From contig CAZTBG010000076.1 in NCBI GenBank assembly GCA_964611805.1, positions 1 to 8,003 on the forward strand: a stretch of DNA of 8,003 nt. Direction: 5' to 3'. Of this stretch, positions 1-7,227 are shown one piece after another. The translations under genes and the position numbers were made by a program. Numbering within the stretch: the stretch's first letter is position 1; each line of letters opens with the position of its first letter. The notes under the pieces were generated by a model. It was not told the origin of the DNA, did no database searches, and saw nothing but the letters and a program-made list of their open reading frames with translations. Source of the DNA: W589 sp964611805 (GTDB lineage Bacteria > Chloroflexota > Dehalococcoidia > Dehalococcoidales > Fen-1064).

Positions 1-391
1 TCACCACCAGCACCGGCGCATACCCAAGGACTGTAAGAGTTGCAGTGTCTGACTTCCCTTTGTATTCACCGGTCACTACCCATGTGCCTGCATTCTCTGA
101 ATTATAGGTATTGCCAGGTGACCAGTCACCACCAGCTCCGTCCTCTATAGAGAAGGTGGTATATGAGGTAACATCCCCCATACTATCACCATATTTGTCA
201 AAAGCTTCTGCAGTATATTCCCGACTTTCTCCAGCCATGATGGTGGCAGTATCTGGGTAGATTTTTATTCTTACCAGGTGACAGGCCAATGCAAAATCGC
301 TCGGCCCTATTGATGGATATATCATTACCGTTAGTAGTACAGTTAAAAGGAATGCCAGAGGGCGTTTGAACCTAATTGCCAATTTAATCAT
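1..391 (-). CDS. Secreted Ig-like domain protein, N-terminal part, truncated by window edge
   Basis: Reading leftwards from the ATG at 391-389, the frame stays open for 130 codons and runs off the window. The product begins with a basic stretch (K3, R7, K9, R10) and a hydrophobic core at about residues 11-25 (PLAFLLTVLLTVMIY), a typical export signal. A possible cleavage zone or weak lipobox-like site is at F33-A-L-A-C37. Residues 40-122 look like one bacterial Ig-like beta-sandwich: it opens with IKIYPDTATIMAGES and closes with a GTWVVTGEYKGKSDTATLTV strand pair. Domains of this kind occur in S-layer and adhesion-type surface proteins, where they act as structural repeats. The ribosome site is weak (GTGAAAGA just upstream). 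It faces the same way as the hydrolase gene but lies 312 bases downstream of it, so co-transcription is uncertain. The function beyond 'surface protein' is not visible because the C-terminal part is missing. Confidence 0.82.
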   Translation of the reverse strand, partial: MIKLAIRFKRPLAFLLTVLLTVMIYPSIGPSDFALACHLVRIKIYPDTATIMAGESREYTAEAFDKYGDSMGDVTSYTTFSIEDGAGGDWSPGNTYNSENAGTWVVTGEYKGKSDTATLTVLGYAPVLVV

Positions 392-703
392 GCGTCTTTC
401 ACTTCGCTCCAGATTTACTAAACGCTGCGGTGGCGTCGCCACTGGACAATGTCTCTCAAGCTGTTCGCCGGTAAATAGACCGCATCCCCAGCCATACCCT
501 TGACATCAGCAACTAATCCACCTAATCATCTACACTAAGTAATATCACAATCAGGTTAGAAGTCGGTTGGAATTGCGTTGTCCAGAGGTTAGAATCCTGT
601 TCTGAGATTGCTCCAGGCTGAGGTCTGCTTAGAATGAGAGCCTATTTCATGCAAGTGGAAAGGATGTTATAAAAGTGGACGTGCTAAACTATCCCGCCTC
701 TTT
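392..703. other. Non-coding gap between two minus-strand genes
   Basis: This stretch of 312 bases holds no convincing gene on either strand. It contains one perfect 13-base palindrome at 430-442 (GTGGC-GTC-GCCAC), about 40 bases upstream of the Ig-like gene start, which could be a small hairpin or a protein-binding site. A TTGACA at 500-505 on the plus strand has no acceptable -10 element at 16-18 bases. No T-rich hairpin terminator for the hydrolase gene is visible just after its stop. The leader is long enough for a regulatory element, but I recognise no riboswitch consensus. Confidence 0.6.
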
Positions 704-1474
704 TCACACGTGAATCTGCATACCTTCGTGGGCAAGAGTAATCGACGCATTGAGCTGACTGGCTAACTCGGAAATCTCTGCGGCTATCTCCGCCTCAAGT
801 TGTGGGTTCATATGCACCACAACTATCTCAGGAAGATAGCTCTTGAGCTCACGGAAACAGGAGAGCTCTTCAGTGAGCATGGCTGGCGTGAGGTGCTCAG
901 ACTCTGTGGCAAAGTCCTGATACGAGTTCGGTGCCGTTACCTCGATAATGAGCAGCTGCGGTGATATGTGCTCCCAGCAGCCACTCAGACCTGCGCCAGT
1001 ATCGCCAGTATAGAATAATACCTTGCCATCCGGCGCAGTAACCTGATAGCCGAAGGCCGTAACACCGTGATTGACCGGAACCGGCAAGACAGTATAGCCT
1101 TCGATATGCTCCAGTCGGTACGGCTCCAGCGCCGTGAAACTGACAGAAGGACTTGTTCTGGGGAACTCGAAGAAATTGGGATAAGTCTCGTCATTGAGCA
1201 TGTGGGCAGCCAGGGCATCGTGTACACTTTGAGCAGAGAAAATACTAATAGACGCGTTATGGAAAAAATGATTGATGGCAATCGCCGGGATGTCTCTGAT
1301 GTGGTCATAGTGCTGGTGCGTGAGCAGGATCGCTTTGAGGCGTAGTTGTGCTTGCCACGACAGGCTGGAGGTGAGTGCACCAGCATCGAGCGCCAGAATA
1401 TCATCAATCAGCAGACAGACGAAGCGTGACTCTGCTGACTCACAATTGTGCGCTCCCAGGACACGGATATTCAT
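704..1474 (-). CDS. MBL-fold metallohydrolase, resembling class II cyclic-nucleotide phosphodiesterase
   Basis: A 256-residue cytoplasmic protein with no signal peptide. It has the full metallo-beta-lactamase ligand set: H53-x-H55-x-D57-H58 in LTHQHYDHI, H136 in PVNHG, D158 in FYTGDTG and H221 in VVVHMNP, plus the conserved D30-A-G. These residues predict a two-metal (Zn/Fe/Mn) hydrolase. Three secondary features recall the COG5212 / class II cAMP phosphodiesterase group: ETYPNFFEFP at about 96-105, SEHLTPAML at 192-200 and the HMNP block. The classical signature HxHLDH is HxHYDH here, so the substrate (cAMP, another cyclic nucleotide, or an unrelated ester) is an inference. It is divergent from an operon that includes an adenylate cyclase, which strengthens the phosphodiesterase idea. 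The ATG at 1474 is preceded by AAGAGAG, a modest ribosome site. The length is complete for the fold. Assignment to the MBL fold is very secure; the activity is moderate. Confidence 0.92.
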   Translation of the reverse strand: MNIRVLGAHNCESAESRFVCLLIDDILALDAGALTSSLSWQAQLRLKAILLTHQHYDHIRDIPAIAINHFFHNASISIFSAQSVHDALAAHMLNDETYPNFFEFPRTSPSVSFTALEPYRLEHIEGYTVLPVPVNHGVTAFGYQVTAPDGKVLFYTGDTGAGLSGCWEHISPQLLIIEVTAPNSYQDFATESEHLTPAMLTEELSCFRELKSYLPEIVVVHMNPQLEAEIAAEISELASQLNASITLAHEGMQIHV

Positions 1475-1774
1475 TACTCTCTTGACTCATTTCACGCCAT
1501 CGCTTACCAACTAACACCACCGTGATTCACCTGCCAGGATGGCATTCGTTCTTGTTTGACATGTATATGGCAAGTGTAGTAGCGTATACAATTGTGCCAG
1601 AGACGCAGCGCCACATTATATCACGCCAGGTCCATCATTACCAGAAAAAACCTTATTGGTAAAAGTGCAGCGTTCAGAAGGCTCAACCGATATTCAACGT
1701 TGTCAGTGGTTATCGATAGCGGATGAATCATCGGGGTAGTTCCAAGTTCTTATTATTGTGGGGGTATATGCCCA
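1475..1774. promoter_or_regulatory. Divergent intergenic region, expected promoters for hydrolase and FecR-cyclase-channel genes
   Basis: Three hundred bases between the starts of two divergent genes must hold promoters for both directions, but no pair of boxes is fully convincing. On the plus strand TTGACA at 1556-1561 is a perfect -35, yet the best AT-rich candidate (TATACA, 1585-1590) is 23 bases away, too far for a standard sigma-70 promoter. TTGTCA at 1700-1705 with ATGAAT at 1723-1728 has 17-base spacing but a poor -10. On the minus strand TTGTAT and TATACA across 1561-1590 give weak spacing-compatible boxes for the hydrolase. The spacer ends in GTGGGGG (1758-1764), which is the likely ribosome site for the ATG at 1775. 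No coding frame here looks real. Confidence 0.45.
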
Positions 1775-4114
1775 ATGCTGTTTGTTGCTAAACTACGGAC
1801 GGTAAAACCCAGGGTACTCATATCGATTCTGCTTCCGATGCTGCTAATGACCACAGTTTCTTGTACCTGCGGACAGTCAACAGGCACTGGGGAAATAAAG
1901 CCAGCCCCCACTGAACTCACCATGCTCTCGATAGCCGAAGGGCAGGTCCTCGTGATGAAGGCAGGCACCGATAGCTGGACTGAAGCAGAGGTCAATACAA
2001 CCGTCGAGCTGGGCGATATCCTGAAAGCAGGGGATGATTCAAGGGCCGTGATTACCTTCTTTGAGGGCAGCACTATCGAACTGGAGGCCGGTGCTGAAGT
2101 AGAGGTTGTAGAATTAGGTATCGCCGAAGAGACCGGTTCCACCATAATTCGACTGAAGCAAAGTATCGGCAACACAGTCAGCCGCGTAACTAAACTGGCT
2201 GACGTCCACTCCACCTATGAAGTTGAGACGCCGACGGCTATCGCTGCGGTCAGGGGAAGCATCATGTTTGTCCAGGTGCGCGAGGATGGTACCACCGCCG
2301 TTGGTAACGGTGAAGGCTCAGTAAGTGTTAGCGCCCAGGGCCAGGAAGTCGCACTCCCCGAAGGCACATATAGTACTGTAGAACCGGGGCAACCGCCCAG
2401 CGCTCCCCAACCCGGAACTGGCCTTCCAGCCATCGCCATGGTTAAAACAGCCGAGCCCAGTGTGGCCCACAATGGTGACATCATTACCTACACCTACCTG
2501 GTAACAAATTCCGGCGGTACACCCTTATCCGGCATTTCGATAACCGATGATAAGACCGGCAGCACTGAGGGCAACGACAGCACCGTGCTTGATGTTGGCG
2601 AGACCTGGGAGTTCAGTGCCACCTACACAGTGAGCGCTACGGACCCTGACCCTCTCATCAATACCGCCATTGCCTCTGGAACGGATACTGAAGGACAGGT
2701 TGTTACTGCCCAGGCTACCGCCAGCGTCACCATCCTGAGGCCGGTTATTGCCCTGACCAAGACAGCCGAGCTTGTCGAAGCCCACGATAACGACACCATA
2801 ACCTATATGTATACCGTCACGAATCTGGGCAACACACCCCTATACGGTGTCACAGTAGACGATAACGAGCTAGGAGACGCTGCTTACCAGAGCGGGGACA
2901 GTAACGGCAACGGAGAGCTTGATGTCGGTGAGTCCTGGGTATTTTCGGCCACCTATACAGTAAGCAGCGAGGACGAAAGTCCCCTGGACAATACTGCCAC
3001 TGCCTCCGCGAGTGACGCCTTGGGGCAGGTTGTTACCGCCATGGCTACCGCCAGCGTCAATATCCTTAAGCCGGCTATTGCCCTGACCAAGATAGCCGAG
3101 CCGGCTGAAGCCCAGGATGGTGGTACTGTAACCTATACGTATACCGTCACGAATACGGGTAACACGCCGCTATCCGGTATCACAGTGACCGATGATATGA
3201 TAGGGGAAGTCATTTACCAGAGCGGGGACAGCGATGGGGACGGGGAGCTTGATGCGGGTGAGTCCTGGGTATATACGGCCACGTATACGGTAAGCAGCGA
3301 GGACGAAAGTTCCCTAGTCAACGTTGCCACCGCCTCCGGCAGCGACACTACGGGCCGGGTTGTTACCGCCGAGGCTGCTGCCAGCGTTGAGATATCGGCT
3401 CCGGAACCACCAGGACCTGAACCACCCGGGCCGGAACTGACCCTCACCATTACCAGCCCCCAGGATGGCGCTACCATCACCACCCATACCATCACGGTGA
3501 CCGGTATTATAAGTGACCCCTCGATAACCCAAGCAACAATAGACATCAACGGCAACTCCCATGCCATCTCCGTGAGTAACGGCAGTTTCAGCACGGACGA
3601 AAATGTCTCCAGCGGGCTGAATACCATTACGGTCACTGCCACCAATGGCCTGCAGGAAGTCGCCAGCGATACAGTGACGGTTGATATCCAGATAACAACA
3701 TACGCTATACGGATTGAGTTGACCTGGGATACGGATGATACCGACATGGATGTACACCTTGTCCAACCCGGAGGTGAAATGTGGGATATACCCAGTGACT
3801 GCTACTGGGGCAACGGAAATCCTGACTGGGGGCTTGCCGGGATAACCGAGGATAATCCCTCACTCGACCAGGATAACACCTACGGCTACGGGCCGGAGAA
3901 TATTACCCTTCAGCAACCGGAAGAAGGTACTTACCTGGTCATAATCCATTACTTCGATGACAACGACCATGGTCCCTCAACGGCGACTGTCAGGATATGG
4001 ATTAATGACGAGCTGGTGGCCACATACGTCATGGAAGATATGGTTAACGATGAAGTCTGGTATTGTGCCACAATAGACTGGCCATCAGGTACCGTATCGC
4101 CAGGTGGCCCCTAA
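1775..4114 (+). CDS. Exported FecR-domain protein with three DUF11 repeats and a C-terminal DUF2135-like domain
   Basis: A 779-residue exported protein. An N-terminal signal (hydrophobic about 14-25) ends in TVSC30-TC32, probably a lipoprotein site although the -3 residue is Thr. A FecR-type domain spans about 48-200, with the segments EGQVLV, VELGDILKAGDDSRAVI, GSTIELEAGAEVEV and ETPTAIAAVRG. Three DUF11-type repeats follow at 217-321, 322-431 and 432-540; repeats 2 and 3 each carry an EF-hand-like loop (375-386 and 485-496). A Pro-Gly linker (544-554) leads to another Ig-like module (about 555-640). The last domain, about 643-770, has the LTWDTDDTDMDVHLVQP start and GTYLVIIHYF core of DUF2135/YfaP-like domains. 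FecR-like domains are best known as envelope signal modules; the repeats suggest a long stalk. The gene leads a likely operon with a CHASE2 cyclase and may present a ligand or mechanical signal to it. GGGGG upstream supports the chosen ATG. Domain calls are from recognised motifs only. Confidence 0.93.
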   Translation: MLFVAKLRTVKPRVLISILLPMLLMTTVSCTCGQSTGTGEIKPAPTELTMLSIAEGQVLVMKAGTDSWTEAEVNTTVELGDILKAGDDSRAVITFFEGSTIELEAGAEVEVVELGIAEETGSTIIRLKQSIGNTVSRVTKLADVHSTYEVETPTAIAAVRGSIMFVQVREDGTTAVGNGEGSVSVSAQGQEVALPEGTYSTVEPGQPPSAPQPGTGLPAIAMVKTAEPSVAHNGDIITYTYLVTNSGGTPLSGISITDDKTGSTEGNDSTVLDVGETWEFSATYTVSATDPDPLINTAIASGTDTEGQVVTAQATASVTILRPVIALTKTAELVEAHDNDTITYMYTVTNLGNTPLYGVTVDDNELGDAAYQSGDSNGNGELDVGESWVFSATYTVSSEDESPLDNTATASASDALGQVVTAMATASVNILKPAIALTKIAEPAEAQDGGTVTYTYTVTNTGNTPLSGITVTDDMIGEVIYQSGDSDGDGELDAGESWVYTATYTVSSEDESSLVNVATASGSDTTGRVVTAEAAASVEISAPEPPGPEPPGPELTLTITSPQDGATITTHTITVTGIISDPSITQATIDINGNSHAISVSNGSFSTDENVSSGLNTITVTATNGLQEVASDTVTVDIQITTYAIRIELTWDTDDTDMDVHLVQPGGEMWDIPSDCYWGNGNPDWGLAGITEDNPSLDQDNTYGYGPENITLQQPEEGTYLVIIHYFDDNDHGPSTATVRIWINDELVATYVMEDMVNDEVWYCATIDWPSGTVSPGGP
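2423..3394 (+). repeat. Three tandem DUF11-coding repeats, period about 315-330 bases
   Basis: The repeat units run 2423-2737, 2738-3067 and 3068-3394. Units 2 and 3 are in register at exactly 330 bases. In the stretch 2884-2980 against 3214-3310 I count about 12 differences in 97 bases by eye, including shared third-codon positions, which points to a fairly recent duplication or gene conversion. Unit 1 is more diverged and lacks the calcium-loop segment. At the protein level each unit starts with [PV]-A-I-A-type strands followed by KTAEP, TYTYTVTN and TPLSG, and ends with a VVTA-ATASV strand. Confidence 0.9.
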
Positions 4115-4193
4115 TGATATTATCGAGGCCTGTTGACTAAGCGAGACCTTTCCGGCACACCAGTCCTTCAATTGCGGAGTAACGAAAACACAG

Positions 4194-6038
4194 ATGTCTA
4201 TGGTGAGCAACCAGCCTCCTGACAACAGAGGCGGAGGGACCCGCCGCCAGACCAAGCGGAGGTATCATACTCTAGCGCTACTGGGTTTGGGCGGTGCCCT
4301 CGCCGTCTTTTTCACGCTGGTCCAACCCTTTTACACCGCCAACCAGTGGCTATCAGACCAACTCTTTTTGCCGGAAGTCCCGTCACCGAACATCGTCATT
4401 GTCGGTATTGACGATGCCACACTGAATCTATATGGTGAAAGACTGACGGAATGGCCCCGTAGCCGCCACGCGCAGGCAATCAACAACCTGAAGGAGGCCG
4501 GGGCGCAGGCAATCGGCTTCGATGTCCTTTTCGCTGATAGCTCTCAGGATGACGAGGTAGTGGCCGCGGCCACGCAGGCTGCCGGGAATGTCGTCCTGGC
4601 AATGGTCGGTACCGATGCCCTGGGTCTGACTGATGAAGGTGTTGCCTATCAACAACTTCTCTTTCCGACAGCTCTCCTGGAGGAATCAGCCCGGAACATC
4701 GGACACGCCAACATCACTCCCGACCGTGACGGTACCGTGCGACTTCTACCCCTGGTGATTACCGATGGTGCCGGGCAGGTCTACCCGGCCCTCAGTCTGG
4801 CGGTACTGTATACCCATTTTAACATGACACTTCCTGACGAATATGTACGTGTTGACGGCGCCCTCCATGCGGTAGGGCGGGATATCTCGGTGGACTCTTC
4901 CCTGCGCCTCCGGGTGAACTTCTCCGCCGACGATGCAAGCCGCCCATATATCTCCTATGCCGATGTCATCGAGGACAATTTCGACCACTCCATCGTGAAG
5001 AACAAAATGGTACTGGTCGGCATGACAGCTACCGGTGAAGTAGACGCCTGGAAAGTGCCTACTTCGGCAGGTAAGGTCCCGGGGGTATACATCCATGCCG
5101 ATGCTATGGATACCATCCTTAACGAGCAATATCTGACCGAGGCCGGTACCGGCCCCATGCTACTGATTACGATGTTGCTGGTAATAATCGCCGCCCTGGT
5201 ATTGCCCCGCTTTCGACTACTATGGGGAGGGGTATCGACCACAGTACTGCTTGCCGGTTTTGTCGTAGCCAGCTTCTTCCTCTTCGATAGTGGCTACGTC
5301 ATGGATATGCTCTATCCAGTACTGACACTGCTAATAGTCTTTGGCGGGAATGTCCTCACCCAAGTGTTAATCGAACGGTCAGACAAACGTTTTGTCAGAG
5401 ACCTGTTCGGCCGGTACGTCTCGCCGCAGGTGGCCAATGAGATACTCAGCCTGGCGGATGTCGGCAAACTCAGGCTGGGAGGCGAGCAAAGGGAGGTCAC
5501 GGTACTCTTTGCCGACATGCGAAACTTCACCGCGGCCAGTGAGCAGATGACTCCAGAAGCCATTGTAGAGATGCTTAATACTTACCTTTCTATTATTATA
5601 GATAGCGTTCTGGAGAATGGTGGCATGATAAACAAGTTTGCCGGTGACAATGTCATGGCGGTATGGAATGCTCCTCAGTTTCAAACGGACTATGCCCGGC
5701 TGGCGGTGAAAGCCGCTGGGGAAGCCCAGAGGAAGATTGCTGAGGTTCAGCAAGATGATTCTGCACGAATAAAGGTGCAGTTCGGCATTGGTATTAACAC
5801 CGGAGACGCCGTGGCCGGTAATGTGGGGTCTTCGGGACGTGCCGAGTACACCGTAATCGGTGATGCCGTTAATCTGGCCTCACGGATATGCAGCGCCACC
5901 CCCGGGGGTGAAGTTTGGATTGGCCCGGAGACCTACCGCCAGGCAGCCGAATACCTGGAAGTCGAAGAGTTGGAACCACAGGTATTCAAAGGAAAGGCAG
6001 AGCCGGTAGTGGTCTACCGGGTAATCAGTTGGCGATAG
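4194..6038 (+). CDS. Membrane adenylate cyclase, CHASE2 sensor plus class III (IIIb-type) catalytic domain
   Basis: A 614-residue protein predicted to make cAMP from ATP. TM1 lies at about 25-45 and is followed by an extracytoplasmic CHASE2 domain at about 50-310 (VIVGIDDATLNLYG, EWPRSRHAQAI, AIGFDVLFAD, VLVGMTATGEVD, PGVYIHADAMDTIL). Three membrane helices follow at about 321-338, 341-364 and 368-393, then a linker LFGRYVSPQVANEIL (404-418) and the cyclase domain at about 425-610. All expected catalytic positions are present: metal Asp D441 (LFADMRNFT) and D485 (KFAGDNV), adenine-selecting K481 with T553 (EYTVIGD), and transition-state N560 and R564 (VNLASRI). Thr rather than Asp at 553 is the class IIIb pattern, a group that includes bicarbonate-responsive enzymes. 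GGAG at 4176-4179 lies 14 bases before the ATG at 4194; a second ATG at 4200 is possible but farther away. The gene starts 79 bases after the FecR gene with no terminator between. Guanylate cyclase activity is unlikely given Lys/Thr. Confidence 0.95.
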   Translation: MSMVSNQPPDNRGGGTRRQTKRRYHTLALLGLGGALAVFFTLVQPFYTANQWLSDQLFLPEVPSPNIVIVGIDDATLNLYGERLTEWPRSRHAQAINNLKEAGAQAIGFDVLFADSSQDDEVVAAATQAAGNVVLAMVGTDALGLTDEGVAYQQLLFPTALLEESARNIGHANITPDRDGTVRLLPLVITDGAGQVYPALSLAVLYTHFNMTLPDEYVRVDGALHAVGRDISVDSSLRLRVNFSADDASRPYISYADVIEDNFDHSIVKNKMVLVGMTATGEVDAWKVPTSAGKVPGVYIHADAMDTILNEQYLTEAGTGPMLLITMLLVIIAALVLPRFRLLWGGVSTTVLLAGFVVASFFLFDSGYVMDMLYPVLTLLIVFGGNVLTQVLIERSDKRFVRDLFGRYVSPQVANEILSLADVGKLRLGGEQREVTVLFADMRNFTAASEQMTPEAIVEMLNTYLSIIIDSVLENGGMINKFAGDNVMAVWNAPQFQTDYARLAVKAAGEAQRKIAEVQQDDSARIKVQFGIGINTGDAVAGNVGSSGRAEYTVIGDAVNLASRICSATPGGEVWIGPETYRQAAEYLEVEELEPQVFKGKAEPVVVYRVISWR

Positions 6039-6081
6039 CGGCCACATCAGGGCGGAGTGGAGTACCTTAAGGACAATCAAA

Positions 6082-7101
6082 ATGTCTGCGCAAGTCCGTA
6101 GAAGATTTATCTGGGCCGGAGTAGCCCTGCTGACCGTGCTGATTGTTGGCTCAATCGGCTACTGGTTCATCGGGGGACGACAAAACTCATTTATAGATGT
6201 CCTCTACATGACAATCATCACTATTTCAACGATTGGGTTCACCGAGGTAATCGACATGTCAGCCAATCCTGCCGGCAGGGTTTTCACGATATTTATAGCT
6301 CTCTGTGGCATTAGTACCTTCGGCTACATCATCACGAATGTAACTGCCCTCGCGGTGGAGTGGCGGCTGACCGACTCCTTCAGGAGAAGAAGAATGGAAA
6401 AGAAAGCTAGAAACTCAAGAAACCACTATATCGTGTGCGGTGCCGGACTGGTTGGCTCGCATATTGTTAACGAGCTCCGCGCCACCCAAAGGCCATATGT
6501 CATCGTCGATATCTGCCCACGAAATGAGCACGAGGACGCGGAGGACTCACGGGATGAAATCTTCATCGAGGGAGATGCCACCGAAAACGAGACGTTGCTC
6601 AAAGCGGGTATAGAGGAAGCCAGGGGAATATTTGCCGTAACGGGAGATGACAACCATAACTTGGTCATTAGCCTCACCGCGAGACAGCTTAACCCCCACA
6701 TCCGGGTAGTAGCCCGGTGCAATGAAACCGCCAATGAAACTAAAATGAGGAAGGCCGGCGCCGATGCCGTAGTCTCGCCGGGATACATCGGTGGACTGAG
6801 AATGGCCTCCGAAATGATACGGCCGACCGTAGTGTCATTTCTGGATATCATGCTGCGGGACAGGGACAGTAACCTGCGTGTCGAAGAGGTCGCCGTGCCC
6901 GACTCGTTCGCAGGAAAGACTATCTCAGACCTGGAGCTGGGGAGGTACTCCCACACACTTCTCCTTGCCATCCGGATGGGAGAGAACTGGGTCTACAATC
7001 CACCGGTAAAACATACCATTACGCCGGGTAGCACCCTGGTCTTTATGACGACACCCGAAGACAGGTCTGCCCTGGAGAGGACCTTTCAGGCTACCCGATA
7101 A
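6082..7101 (+). CDS. Two-helix potassium channel with cytoplasmic RCK (TrkA-N/TrkA-C) domains, MthK-like
   Basis: A 339-residue ion channel subunit. TM1 is at about 10-30, a pore helix and filter at 38-55 (YMTIITISTIGFTE), and TM2 at about 64-92. A basic linker (RRRRMEKKAR, 101-110) leads into the RCK-N Rossmann domain at 114-235. That domain shows HYIVCGAGLVG, with glycines G120, G122 and G125, an acidic residue D143 at the end of strand 2, and GDATENETLLKAGI at 164-177. RCK-C is at about 260-339 (EVAVPDSFAGKTISDL ... TPGSTLVFM). Such subunits form tetrameric pores gated by an RCK ring that binds ions or small ligands. The filter is TIGFTE rather than TVGYGD, with Thr in place of the last Gly, so strict K+ selectivity is not assured. 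AAGGA at 6069-6073 sits 8 bases before the ATG. It follows the cyclase by 43 bases, probably in the same operon. No cyclic-nucleotide-binding domain is seen. Confidence 0.94.
   Translation: MSAQVRRRFIWAGVALLTVLIVGSIGYWFIGGRQNSFIDVLYMTIITISTIGFTEVIDMSANPAGRVFTIFIALCGISTFGYIITNVTALAVEWRLTDSFRRRRMEKKARNSRNHYIVCGAGLVGSHIVNELRATQRPYVIVDICPRNEHEDAEDSRDEIFIEGDATENETLLKAGIEEARGIFAVTGDDNHNLVISLTARQLNPHIRVVARCNETANETKMRKAGADAVVSPGYIGGLRMASEMIRPTVVSFLDIMLRDRDSNLRVEEVAVPDSFAGKTISDLELGRYSHTLLLAIRMGENWVYNPPVKHTITPGSTLVFMTTPEDRSALERTFQATR
6382..6396 (+). promoter_or_regulatory. Candidate internal ribosome site and ATG for a free RCK polypeptide
   Basis: AGGAG at 6382-6386 stands 7 bases before an in-frame ATG at 6394-6396 (Met105 of the channel), right at the junction between the pore and the RCK domain. 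Initiation here would give a soluble RCK-only protein of 235 residues. In MthK an internal start at Met107, at the equivalent junction, is known to yield the free RCK subunits that join the gating ring. The motif arises from a run of AGG/AGA Arg codons, so it could be partly forced by the basic linker, but CGN codons were available. Confidence 0.5.
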
Positions 7102-7121
7102 CCACCGTATGGCATCACACC

Positions 7122-7135
7122 GGAGGTATCCCTCC
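7122..7135 (+). terminator. Weak hairpin after the channel gene
   Basis: GGAGG-TATC-CCTCC forms a perfect 5-pair GC-rich stem with a four-base loop, 21 bases after the channel stop codon. It is not followed by a T-run, so it is not a classical Rho-independent terminator; it may assist termination or protect the 3' end of the mRNA. Confidence 0.3.
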
Positions 7136-7227
7136 TCCCAGGCCTTGCCTCTTTCCTATCACACTGCTAGTTCCAGCAAACAGAAGCTCGTCCCGGGTCA
7201 CTCTCCTGGTCTACAGGGTCAAGCAAA

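Noticed and set aside
500..528. TTGACA at 500 with TAATCA as a promoter
   Set aside because: The -10 box matches at only two of six positions and there is no plus-strand gene downstream for it to serve.
1067..1345. Plus-strand open frame of 92 codons opposite the hydrolase gene
   Set aside because: It is antisense to a gene with all catalytic motifs, has no ribosome site and no recognisable domain; a frame shadow.
1441..1450. CACAATTGTG palindrome as a CRP-like site
   Set aside because: It lies inside the hydrolase coding sequence and lacks the TGTGA-N6-TCACA form.
1556..1590. TTGACA with TATACA as a plus-strand promoter
   Set aside because: The spacing of 23 bases is too long for a normal sigma-70 promoter, so it is not called as a separate feature.
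3214..3747. Long minus-strand open frames opposite the FecR/DUF11 gene
   Set aside because: They arise from the biased codon use of the repeats; their products are low in complexity and show no domains.
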